This document shows positions 1-5,888 of a stretch of 5,921 bases of DNA, in pieces. Location of the stretch: the NCBI GenBank assembly GCA_025997755.1, contig BNVA01000119.1, positions 1 through 5,921 of the forward strand, in the 5' to 3' direction. The first letter of the stretch is position 1. Each line of letters opens with the position of its first letter. Origin of the DNA: Spirochaetia bacterium (lineage in GTDB: Bacteria; Spirochaetota; Spirochaetia; Treponematales; Breznakiellaceae). The notes under the pieces are model-generated. The model saw nothing but the letters and a program-made list of their open reading frames with translations. It had not been told where the DNA came from and made no database searches. A program made the translations under genes and the position numbers.

Positions 1-2
1 AA

Positions 3-140
3 ACCTGCGACCTTGACGCTTACGTTAAACAATACCTTGTCGGTTCCAACATTAAATGTGAAAAATCAGTAAATGATGAGGGCGCTGTAGTTTTTGATAT
101 AGATACGGACAACCTTAAACAACGCCTAACTTTTACCTAA
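3..140 (+). CDS. C-terminal end of an unrecognised protein (5' truncated)
   Basis: The third forward frame is open from the window edge through 45 codons to a TAA stop at 138-140. The other two forward frames close early. The residues are mixed hydrophilic and beta-prone (for example GAVVFDIDTDNLKQRLTF at the end), with no membrane segment and no motif I recognise. It is most likely the tail of a real gene whose start lies outside the window, because it runs in the same direction as glnN and is followed by an AT-rich spacer. No strong hairpin terminator follows it. Too little is visible to assign a function, and a chance open frame of this length cannot be excluded. Confidence 0.45.
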   Translation, partial: TCDLDAYVKQYLVGSNIKCEKSVNDEGAVVFDIDTDNLKQRLTFT

Positions 141-254
141 ACATAATACCAAAAATTTGCTGCGGTTTTTCTACTATTTCGTATAATATTCAACAAAAGC
201 TACTTTTTTGTAATTTTAAACATAGAATATAGCAAAAAGAGCAGAGAAAAAGGC

Positions 255-271
255 TTGGCACATTTATTGCA
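255..271 (+). promoter_or_regulatory. sigma-54 (RpoN) -24/-12 promoter of glnN
   Basis: The sequence TTGGCACATTTATTGCA matches the sigma-54 consensus TGGCAC-N5-TTGCA perfectly. The invariant GG (257-258) and GC (269-270) are separated by exactly 10 bp, as the family requires. Counting from the -12 GC puts transcription start near position 282, which leaves a leader of about 37 nt before the glnN start codon at 319. Sigma-54 promoters need an AAA+ enhancer-binding activator such as NtrC. Its binding site would be expected upstream, roughly in 130-210, but I see no convincing NtrC-type palindrome there. The location directly in front of a glutamine synthetase gene fits nitrogen control. Confidence 0.9.
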
Positions 272-318
272 TATATAAAACAAGTGAAATACTATAATTT
301 TAAATTTATGGAGGAATA

Positions 319-2439
319 ATGACAGACATTGATTTTACAAAGACACCCATAGCCGAACTATACGGCTCAAACTGTTTTTCAAACGCGCTAATGCGCGAAA
401 GATTGCCCAAGAATATTTACAAGGAAATTCTTGAAGTTCAGTCTGGGGAAAAGGAACTTACCCTTGATGTGGCGCAGGTTGTCGCAGCCTCAATGAGAGA
501 CTGGGCTATAGCAAAGGGCGCGTCACACTATACTCATTGGTTTCAGCCTCTTACCGGAATAACGGCGGAGAAGCATGATTCGTTTATCTCGCCTACAGGC
601 GACGGCAGGGTTATTATGGAGTTTTCCGGAAAGGAGCTTATCAAGGGCGAACCGGATGCTTCCAGCTTTCCTTCCGGCGGTTTGCGTGCGACTTTCGAGG
701 CGCGCGGCTACACGGCTTGGGATGTTACAAGCCCTGCCTTCCTTAAACAGGACAAAACCGGTACCACGCTTTGTATTCCTACGGCTTTTATCAGCTACTA
801 CGGACACGCTCTGGATAAAAAAGTCCCGCTGCTGCGCTCAATGGATGCACTCGACAAACAAGCGCTGCGTGTTTTAAGGGCGCTTGGAAACACGTCGGTA
901 AAACGTGTATTTACCACGGTGGGTCCGGAACAGGAGTACTTCCTTGTCGATAAAGAATATTTTGATAAACGTCCCGACATACTTTTAACCGGGCGCACTG
1001 TCTTCGGCAATGTTCCGGCTAAGGGGCAGGAAATGGAAGACCATTACTTCGGCGCGATAAAGGAGCGCGTCGCGGCTTTTATGCGGGAACTCAACTATGA
1101 GCTATGGAAACTCGGCATTGCCGCAAAGACCCAGCATAACGAGGTTGCTCCCAATCAGTTTGAAATTGCGCCTGTGTACAGCAATACCACAAGCGCCGTT
1201 GACGCGAATCAGCTTGTAATGGAAACTCTGCATAGCGTTGCCCGCAGACACGGAATGGAAGCGCTGCTCCATGAAAAGCCCTTTGCCGGGGTAAACGGTT
1301 CGGGCAAGCACAACAACTGGTCTATGGGCACCGATGACGGCATAAACCTGTTTGAACCCGGCGAAAATCCCGAATCGAACGCGCGTTTCCTCCTGTTTAC
1401 CACGGCGGTAGTCGAGGCGGTAGACCGCTATGCGCTGCTTCTGCGCTCATCGGTAGCTACATCGGGCAATGAGCATAGACTCGGCGCAAACGAGGCGCCG
1501 CCTGCGATAGTCTCAATCTTTTTCGGCGGTCCTTTAACCGAGATTTTCGATAACATCGCCGACGGAAAACCCGGACATCACGCCGACTCAGGCGGCAGCA
1601 TAAAACTGGGCGTTACCAGTCTGCCGTCGCTGCCTAAGGATGTTTCGGATCGCAACCGTACCAGCCCCTTTGCCTTTACAGGCAATAAGTTTGAATTCCG
1701 TATGGTCGGCTCGTCTCAGTCCATATCCACCCCGAATACCTACTTAAATGTAGCTGTTGCCCAAGTGTTAAGTGAGTTTGCCGAAAAACTTGAAAAAGCA
1801 GACAACAAGAACGAGGCAATTCAGTCAATAATCAAGGAATCCTACGGCAAACACCGCCGTGTCGTGTTCAACGGCAACGGCTATTCCGAAGAATGGGTGC
1901 GCGAAGCGGAGCGGCGCGGACTGCCCAACGTAATCTCCACGCCGGACGCATTGCAAGTCCTGCTCTCAAGCGAGGTTATAAACCTTTTTGAAACGCACAA
2001 AGTGCTTACAAAAGACGAAATGGAAAGCCGCTACCACATCTATTTAGAGAAGTATTCCAAGCAGATAAACATAGAAGCCGGTATAATGATCGATATGGCG
2101 CGGCGCAGTATTTTCCCCGCCGTAACGGAATATGCCGCCATACTTGCTCGCGATGCCGCCGCGCTTGCAGCCATTCACGCCGTGAGCGCCCCGCAGGAAA
2201 AACGCGCCAAGCGAATTGCCGAGCTTGCCAACGAACTGTTCGAGGAAACCGCCAAACTGGAGGCAGCGCTATTCGGCGCTCAATCCACGGAGGAACCATA
2301 CGCTCAGGCTAAGGTCTATAACGGGAAGGTTAAAGCCGCAATGGATATAGTCCGCAGCAAAGTTGACGCACTCGAAAAGATCACCGCAAAAAGCTCGTGG
2401 CCATTCCCCGGCTTTGAGGAGTTGTTGTTTAAACTATAG
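319..2439 (+). CDS. glnN: Type III glutamine synthetase (GSIII)
   Basis: This cytoplasmic enzyme makes glutamine from glutamate, ammonia and ATP, the entry point of ammonia assimilation. The 706 residues match the usual size of GSIII (about 700-730) and are far longer than GSI or GSII. The GSIII-specific N-terminal region is visible at residues 14-31 ([17 protein letters not shown]). Further blocks are [10 protein letters not shown] (71-80), [16 protein letters not shown] (120-135), the catalytic-domain GPEQEYF (202-208), [16 protein letters not shown] (272-287), the ATP-site region with [13 protein letters not shown] (324-336), [12 protein letters not shown] (384-395) and [10 protein letters not shown] (446-455). 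The C-terminal third is the helical extension typical of GSIII. The ATG at 319 is preceded by GGAGG (310-314) four bases upstream. Transcription is probably from the sigma-54 promoter at 255-271, so expression should rise under nitrogen limitation. No second gene follows on this strand: the downstream neighbour hicB is convergent. The gene is visibly GC-richer than the DNA to its right. No lesion is seen. Confidence 0.97.
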   Translation: MTDIDFTKTPIAELYGSNCFSNALMRERLPKNIYKEILEVQSGEKELTLDVAQVVAASMRDWAIAKGASHYTHWFQPLTGITAEKHDSFISPTGDGRVIMEFSGKELIKGEPDASSFPSGGLRATFEARGYTAWDVTSPAFLKQDKTGTTLCIPTAFISYYGHALDKKVPLLRSMDALDKQALRVLRALGNTSVKRVFTTVGPEQEYFLVDKEYFDKRPDILLTGRTVFGNVPAKGQEMEDHYFGAIKERVAAFMRELNYELWKLGIAAKTQHNEVAPNQFEIAPVYSNTTSAVDANQLVMETLHSVARRHGMEALLHEKPFAGVNGSGKHNNWSMGTDDGINLFEPGENPESNARFLLFTTAVVEAVDRYALLLRSSVATSGNEHRLGANEAPPAIVSIFFGGPLTEIFDNIADGKPGHHADSGGSIKLGVTSLPSLPKDVSDRNRTSPFAFTGNKFEFRMVGSSQSISTPNTYLNVAVAQVLSEFAEKLEKADNKNEAIQSIIKESYGKHRRVVFNGNGYSEEWVREAERRGLPNVISTPDALQVLLSSEVINLFETHKVLTKDEMESRYHIYLEKYSKQINIEAGIMIDMARRSIFPAVTEYAAILARDAAALAAIHAVSAPQEKRAKRIAELANELFEETAKLEAALFGAQSTEEPYAQAKVYNGKVKAAMDIVRSKVDALEKITAKSSWPFPGFEELLFKL

Positions 2440-2450
2440 CTAACCACTAT

Positions 2451-2556
2451 TTGCAAAATGAAGAATTTAACCACGGAGAACACAAAGTACACGGAGAAAA
2501 GAAACGAATTCGGTTTAAAATCTCTCCTAGTCCTTCGTGATCCGTGGTTAATTTTT
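2451..2556. repeat. Palindromic dispersed repeat, copy 1
   Basis: This is an imperfect palindrome of about 100 bp. The outer arms TTAACCACGGA (2467-2477) and TCCGTGGTTAA (2541-2551) are perfectly complementary over 11 bp, and the inner parts pair with mismatches. The left arm contains CACGGAGAA twice (2472-2480 and 2490-2498). The first 51 bases (2451-2501) recur at 3212-3262 with a single T/C difference. The conserved block begins 16 bases outside the palindrome, so the unit is asymmetric. Sequences of this 'accacggagaacac' type are familiar as high-copy, non-coding REP- or MITE-like repeats in many bacterial genomes. That identification comes from general familiarity, not from a search. It lies between the convergent ends of glnN and hicB. 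Confidence 0.85.
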
Positions 2557-2563
2557 ATTTTTG
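2467..2563. terminator. Possible bidirectional terminator formed by repeat copy 1
   Basis: The palindrome sits between two convergent stop codons (glnN at 2439, hicB at 2571). Its 11-bp outer stem is followed on the + strand by a T-rich run (2551-2563). That arrangement could end glnN transcription. On the - strand the downstream side is less T-rich. The loop is long and the inner stem imperfect, so this is a weaker candidate than a classic intrinsic terminator. No other hairpin is visible in the 131-base gap. Confidence 0.35.
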
Positions 2564-2570
2564 TGAGGTG

Positions 2571-2915
2571 CTAAGTACTTAATTTGTATAATGCGTATTG
2601 ATTTAATGAAACACCCTCTTTCTGCGCTGCAATAGAAAGTTTTGCGTGAAGTGTTTTTGGAATACGCACTAAAAACTTTCCACTATAAGCGGCAGCATCA
2701 AATGGCTGCGGCACCGAAAGACCATTTGCTATATTGGTTTCAAACCACCCTTCCATAGCTTCTCTGATATTTTTAAGAGCATCCTCATAACTTTCGCCAT
2801 CACTCATGCAGCCATCAAGCTCTAAAACTGTCGCAAAATAGTAACTTCCGCTTTCATCGGTAATATGCCGGATATTAATATTATACGGCAATTCAAGATA
2901 TTCCTTTGCTGTCAT
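2571..2915 (-). CDS. hicB: HicB-family antitoxin
   Basis: This 114-residue antitoxin is predicted to bind and block the HicA mRNA interferase and to autoregulate the operon. Residues 7-65 form the degraded RNase H-like HicB domain, with the typical block ELDGCMSDGESYEDALKNI (32-50) followed by REAMEGW. Residues 80-112 (GKFLVRIPKTLHAKLS, then GVSLNQYALYKLS) match the ribbon-helix-helix DNA-binding tail found in the longer HicB proteins. The ATG at 2915 lies three bases after GGGGAG (2924-2919), and that ribosome site includes part of the hicA stop codon TAG. The two genes are only 8 bases apart, so translation is probably coupled. Length and N-terminus agree with intact family members, so the antitoxin looks functional. 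HicB is a confident family call; DNA binding by this copy is inferred. Confidence 0.93.
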   Translation of the reverse strand: MTAKEYLELPYNINIRHITDESGSYYFATVLELDGCMSDGESYEDALKNIREAMEGWFETNIANGLSVPQPFDAAAYSGKFLVRIPKTLHAKLSIAAQKEGVSLNQYALYKLST

Positions 2916-2923
2916 AAACTCCC

Positions 2924-3148
2924 CTATTCACCAATCTTTTCAAGTACGGCATCAACGTATACTTTTCTCATCGGATTTTTTGCCGGTAAAGTAAGGCGGC
3001 CACCATTCTCACCTATGTACTGACGATGTGAACCGTTTTGCCTATCAAAACGATATTTATATGCAGCAAGCACTTTTTCAGCTTCCTCCCAGCGTATACT
3101 GTTGGGCTGATTTTTCATTTTCATTATCAGTTTCTCTATGCTTGCCAT
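2924..3148 (-). CDS. hicA: HicA-family toxin (mRNA interferase)
   Basis: This 74-residue protein has a small double-stranded-RNA-binding-like fold. Family members cleave mRNA independently of the ribosome and stop growth when the antitoxin is lost. The hallmark G-S-H with the catalytic histidine is present (G39, S40, H41, in NGSHRQYIG). It is followed by the conserved strand and proline RLTLPAK (51-57) and a C-terminal helix ending in VYVDAVLEKIGE. The start MASIEKLI at 3148 is preferred because the N-terminal helix resembles that of related HicA proteins. However, no Shine-Dalgarno precedes it and the promoter -10 box ends only five bases upstream, so the message may be leaderless. Met9 or Met11 are alternatives with poor ribosome sites. 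hicA precedes hicB, the usual order. No truncation is seen and the catalytic histidine is intact. Confidence 0.92.
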   Translation of the reverse strand: MASIEKLIMKMKNQPNSIRWEEAEKVLAAYKYRFDRQNGSHRQYIGENGGRLTLPAKNPMRKVYVDAVLEKIGE

Positions 3149-3153
3149 AGTTA

Positions 3154-3182
3154 ATGATACTATATACGATACTGTTAGTCAA
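3154..3182 (-). promoter_or_regulatory. Sigma-70-type promoter of hicAB
   Basis: Read on the - strand, TTGACT (3182-3177) and TATCAT (3159-3154) are separated by 17 bp. Each hexamer matches the consensus at five of six positions. The predicted start point falls at about 3148-3146, on the hicA start codon itself. An overlapping alternative -10 box, TATAGT (3164-3159), lacks a good -35 element. This is the only good vegetative promoter seen between hicA and the repeat at 3212-3306. Confidence 0.65.
3156..3173. promoter_or_regulatory. Candidate HicB operator (direct repeat GATACT)
   Basis: GATACT occurs at 3156-3161 and again at 3168-3173, 12 bp apart, just over one helical turn. Both copies lie within the -10 box and spacer of the hicAB promoter. 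Ribbon-helix-helix regulators often bind short repeats of this kind over their own promoters, and this HicB carries such a tail. The assignment is inference from position and spacing only. Confidence 0.3.
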
Positions 3183-3211
3183 ATTCTCTTACGGCACTGT
3201 TCAATCCGCAG

Positions 3212-3306
3212 TTGCAAAATGAAGAATTTAACCACGGAGAACACAAAGCACACGGAGAAAAGATTTTCGATAAAACCCTCCGTGACCTTCTCTGTGGTTT
3301 AAATTT
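3212..3306. repeat. Palindromic dispersed repeat, copy 2
   Basis: This is the second copy of the element at 2451-2556, in the same orientation and 761 bp further along. Its first 51 bases (3212-3262) match copy 1 except at 3249 (C here, T at 2488). The right half is diverged but keeps complementarity: inner arms CACGGAG (3251-3257) and CTCCGTG (3278-3284) pair perfectly, and outer arms around 3225-3235 and 3294-3304 pair with one bulge. It lies upstream of the hicA promoter and 30 bases past the stop codon of the leftward envelope operon, so its hairpin could also help end that transcript. No target-site duplication or encoded transposase is visible. Confidence 0.85.
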
Positions 3307-3335
3307 ATCATAGATGCACGAAGATTCATGTTGTG

Positions 3336-4043
3336 TTAATATCCACGTTCATCTAAAAGCTTTGTATATACATATTCAAATGCTTGTTTATAATAAGGGT
3401 AGTCTTTTTCATAAATTGCATCACCGCCGCCTCTGTAAAAAGGTGAATAATAGTCATTCATTTTTTTATAAATTTTTATGTACTCTCCATACCGTATTCT
3501 TTCTGATCCACCGGTATAAGAATAATCGTTAGGGGATGGCGTAAAATCTATTTCATAATATTGACCATTATACCAAAAACAGGTCCATGCATGACCTTCG
3601 CCAAAAATAAGTTCAGATTTTACGCCGTACTTATTTAATACTCTTTTTGTTTGAAAAGCAAAGCCCCAACAAATTGTAGGTATTCTTCCATTATGAATCC
3701 TATATCTTTCAAGAATTTGTTCTTGAATATACTTAAAACGAGAATTCCAATCATTGAAGATTTCCCAAGCTTCATCTTGAATGTCGCAAATTCCCCAATC
3801 ATAATAAAAACTTTCCCGGACTTGCTCTTTTGTATTAAATAATATGCGGTATAGTTCAGGACTAACCATAAAAGGACGGGGAATATTACTAAAAACGTGC
3901 CTGTCTGACGGATATACTAATATAGGAGTATCAGGAAAAACTCGTTCCTCTATTGGGAACCATCTACTACGTTGATCTTCCGGCGGCTCACAACTGCTAA
4001 GAAAAAGTAAAAGCACAGATAAAATTAAAATATACCTTCTCAA
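3336..4043 (-). CDS. Lipoprotein with a transglutaminase-like Cys-His-Asp domain
   Basis: This 235-residue exported protein is predicted to be lipid-anchored. The N-terminus (MRRY, a hydrophobic stretch, then LSSC) is a lipoprotein signal with the modified cysteine at residue 18. Residues about 120-170 carry the signature of the transglutaminase-like papain fold: Cys125 in TICWGFAF, His151 in GEGHAWTCFW, and Asp166 in YYEIDFTPS. The 26- and 15-residue spacings are those of the classical triad. Such domains act as cysteine peptidases, amidases or crosslinking enzymes; the substrate here is unknown. The tail (about 185-235) is rich in Tyr and charged residues. The start codon is TTG at 4043. 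It is chosen because a TGA lies two codons upstream, AGGAAAGGA (4061-4053) sits nine bases before it, and the next in-frame Met (59) would lose the signal peptide. It is the last gene of the leftward four-gene set, 60 bases after the preceding stop. Confidence 0.8.
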   Translation of the reverse strand: MRRYILILSVLLLFLSSCEPPEDQRSRWFPIEERVFPDTPILVYPSDRHVFSNIPRPFMVSPELYRILFNTKEQVRESFYYDWGICDIQDEAWEIFNDWNSRFKYIQEQILERYRIHNGRIPTICWGFAFQTKRVLNKYGVKSELIFGEGHAWTCFWYNGQYYEIDFTPSPNDYSYTGGSERIRYGEYIKIYKKMNDYYSPFYRGGGDAIYEKDYPYYKQAFEYVYTKLLDERGY

Positions 4044-4103
4044 TTCTCAATGTCCTTTCCTCACACTTCATTCTACAATGTTGTTTGCCTCTTAATTTTA
4101 AAT

Positions 4104-4643
4104 TTAGTAGTATGGATAATCACTATTGTCATTACCCAAAGTAAGTCCTAGCATTATGTTGCTGCCTCTAAATCCTCCAAAACTAGCATTTCCTTGATCA
4201 AATACCATTGAAAGTGCTGGTGTTATTTGCAACATAAAACTGCCAATAAATTGGTTAGTACGGCTGCTCCCAATCAATAAACCTATTCTAAAAATAATCG
4301 GCAGGTGAATACCAACGTCGAATTTTAGCTTTTCAACAAGATTAAGTGTTTTGTTATTGGCTAAAGGTATTTGTAAATCAGCAAAAACACCAGGCGCCAG
4401 ACTCATATAATAATAATTACCTTCGATCAGTGGGATGTAAAAATCTTCTGACCATCCTGGTGAAATACATTCCGCTCCAAATGCAACGTCAATATTTTGA
4501 TGGAAGCGGCTCCACCAAAATGTCATTGCTGCTCCATACATAACCTCATCTTGCTGTTTCATTATGCCGCCGATTACAAATTCAAAAGAATAGGCGGCAA
4601 AATTCACAGATAAAAATATACATATCAAAAATATTTTTTTCAT
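4104..4643 (-). CDS. Exported protein, probable small outer-membrane beta-barrel
   Basis: I do not recognise a named family. The 179-residue product begins with a clear signal peptide (MKKIF, a hydrophobic core, AYS, with cleavage likely after residue 19). The rest is rich in alternating hydrophobic and polar stretches with Gly and aromatics, such as YYYMSLAPGVFADLQIP, KFDVGIHLPIIFRIGLLIG and SNIMLGLTLG, as expected for amphipathic beta strands. There is no cysteine lipobox and no long helix after the signal. The chain ends in DYPYY instead of the usual strand-ending Phe. It starts 15 bases after the stop of the preceding gene, with a weak ribosome site (GGA eight bases upstream), so translation may depend on coupling. 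Like its neighbours it is AT-rich. Barrel topology is an inference from pattern; a soluble periplasmic beta protein is the alternative. Confidence 0.72.
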   Translation of the reverse strand: MKKIFLICIFLSVNFAAYSFEFVIGGIMKQQDEVMYGAAMTFWWSRFHQNIDVAFGAECISPGWSEDFYIPLIEGNYYYMSLAPGVFADLQIPLANNKTLNLVEKLKFDVGIHLPIIFRIGLLIGSSRTNQFIGSFMLQITPALSMVFDQGNASFGGFRGSNIMLGLTLGNDNSDYPYY

Positions 4644-4658
4644 TTCATTTTTCCAATT

Positions 4659-5300
4659 TTACCGTACGCCAACCGCCCAACCGAAAGCTATATCCAATTT
4701 GAAACCGCTTTGTCTCCAAATATTTGGAAAGATGCCAATTTGATAATCATAAACCGTACTCATTGGGGAAGTTAAATTGCCAAAACTTAACGCATATCCT
4801 GCTGAAATTTCTATGCAGGTAAGATCGGTAATTATAAATTTATAGCCGAAAAAAGTAATTGATAATTTTCCCACATGCCCAAAGGCGTTAGTTTCTTTAG
4901 AATCATCTCTATTTTTATATTTCCCAAAAACAAATTCATAGCCTATTTGATAGCCCAAAAAAAGACCGGCGGGTGCTGCCCCAAAAGGATAAAAGCGCAA
5001 TTGCGGTATTATGTCCAGCATGAACACACTATTAAGTTCCGAATGTTTTAATTTAAAAAAATCGGCAAAACCAAATGTAGCATGTATTGACAAAAAATCT
5101 GTGATATACCACTCATAGCCTATGCCAAATCCAAATCCATACTCATCGCGGGCAACCCCTCTGATCAACGGGTCTGCTATATAGTCAATATCAAGATAAA
5201 GAATTTTTTCAGGAGCAGGTATTTTTGACGGTCCTTCCTGTGAATAAACCAAAAGCGAAATTGATAAAAACAAAATACCCGCAAAGATTTTATTTTTCAT
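4659..5300 (-). CDS. Exported protein, probable outer-membrane beta-barrel
   Basis: The 213-residue product has a typical signal peptide (MKNKIFAGILFLS onward, cleavage likely after VYS at residue 20). The mature part has repeated amphipathic strands with Gly and aromatics: YGFGFGIGYEWYI, LRFYPFG, APAGLFLGYQIGYEFVFG, KLSITFFGYKFI, IEISAGYALSFG and a final FKLDIAFGWAVGVR. The middle block, a strand ending in YPFG followed by a Gly-rich strand, resembles small outer-membrane proteins of the DUF3575/OmpA-barrel kind. I regard that as a fold resemblance, not a proven family. The ATG at 5300 has GGTGA six bases upstream. That ribosome site contains the stop codon of the preceding gene, six bases away, so the two genes are probably translationally coupled. 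Together with the next gene it supplies two different barrels to one operon. Function is unknown. Confidence 0.78.
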   Translation of the reverse strand: MKNKIFAGILFLSISLLVYSQEGPSKIPAPEKILYLDIDYIADPLIRGVARDEYGFGFGIGYEWYITDFLSIHATFGFADFFKLKHSELNSVFMLDIIPQLRFYPFGAAPAGLFLGYQIGYEFVFGKYKNRDDSKETNAFGHVGKLSITFFGYKFIITDLTCIEISAGYALSFGNLTSPMSTVYDYQIGIFPNIWRQSGFKLDIAFGWAVGVR

Positions 5301-5306
5301 TTTGTA

Positions 5307-5888
5307 TCACCATGGATAACCTTTTGTGTCCCATATATTTAAGACATACTGATTGTATTCATTAAGTATAACCTGCGCGCAATATTCATGATCTGGTAAA
5401 AGAGTAAACTCCAGAGATAGATCGCCCTTGTAAACTATAACTTTCCCCGCCACCTCACGTTTTTTCAATCTTCGCAAATCTCTTATATGTGCGGGTAATC
5501 TATCGCTGCTTGGATTTCTATCTATTTGTTGATACTCTTCGTAAACATCTTTATTCAAAACATGTATCTTGTATCTTTTTTCTGTAAAGCTATATGGTTT
5601 TGTTAGAACAGGAGAATCGAATTCCGCTTCTGCATCAAATTTATATTTTTTGCCTTTATCATGTGAAATGAGGGTAATAACCTGCTCCCTGTAATCTTTG
5701 GGATTACCAGACAGTATATCGAGTTCTTGTGAATCTTTAAGATTTATACCATCAATCTTTGTAATAATAGTGCCGGGCACGATTTTTAAAACACAACGAT
5801 CACTTTCTCCTATATTTTTCCATGTTGTTGTACAGCTTATCGCCAACATACATATACCCAGCAATAAAATGCGGCTTACATTTTTCAT
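5307..5888 (-). CDS. Lipoprotein of unknown function
   Basis: I do not recognise the family. The start chosen is the ATG at 5888, preceded nine bases upstream by AAAGGA (5903-5898). It gives 193 residues with a compact lipoprotein signal, MKNVSRILLLGICMLAISC, the lipidated cysteine being residue 19. The reading frame stays open to an upstream ATG at 5921, at the window edge, but that would add 11 polar residues before the signal. After the lipobox comes a Ser/Thr/Trp linker and then a beta-rich segment (CVLKIVPGTIITKIDGINL). Its layout recalls the short beta-domains of spirochaetal lipoproteins that present one strand-turn-strand unit near the anchor. The second half is charged (RDLRRLKKREVAGK) and ends in beta-prone sequence closing with GYPW. 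It is the first visible gene of the leftward operon, overlapping the ribosome site of the next gene. A promoter is not visible; it may lie beyond the window. Confidence 0.75.
   Translation of the reverse strand: MKNVSRILLLGICMLAISCTTTWKNIGESDRCVLKIVPGTIITKIDGINLKDSQELDILSGNPKDYREQVITLISHDKGKKYKFDAEAEFDSPVLTKPYSFTEKRYKIHVLNKDVYEEYQQIDRNPSSDRLPAHIRDLRRLKKREVAGKVIVYKGDLSLEFTLLPDHEYCAQVILNEYNQYVLNIWDTKGYPW

Noticed and set aside
157..187. Possible sigma-70 promoter for glnN with TATAAT at 182-187
   Set aside because: The -10 box is perfect, but the only -35-like hexamer (TTGCTG, 157-162) is poor and 19 bp away, in an AT-rich spacer where such boxes arise by chance. It could be a minor second promoter but is not supported enough to list.
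199..242. Inverted repeat GCTACTTTTTTG / CAAAAAGAGC upstream of the sigma-54 promoter, considered as an activator site
   Set aside because: Pairing needs two bulges and rests on A and T runs. It does not resemble the NtrC consensus and is closer to the promoter than usual.
523..2299. Several open frames of 64-100 codons on both strands inside glnN
   Set aside because: They are shadows of a well-conserved GC-rich gene, and none has a ribosome site or recognisable motif.
2458..2574. Small forward reading frame (38 codons) inside repeat copy 1, starting MKNLTTENTK, with a related 27-codon frame at 3219-3302 in copy 2
   Set aside because: It is a by-product of the repeat: the frames diverge and end at different places after the shared block, and no ribosome site precedes the ATG. 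Frames of the TTENTEN kind are a common false call in such repeats.
2451..3306. Possible CRISPR array from the repeated block
   Set aside because: There are only two copies, 761 bp apart with genes between them, each a long palindrome. There are no short regular spacers and no cas genes.
3314..4543. Forward-strand open frames of 63-72 codons opposite the envelope genes
   Set aside because: They lie antisense to genes with clear signal peptides or motifs, and have no ribosome sites or family features.
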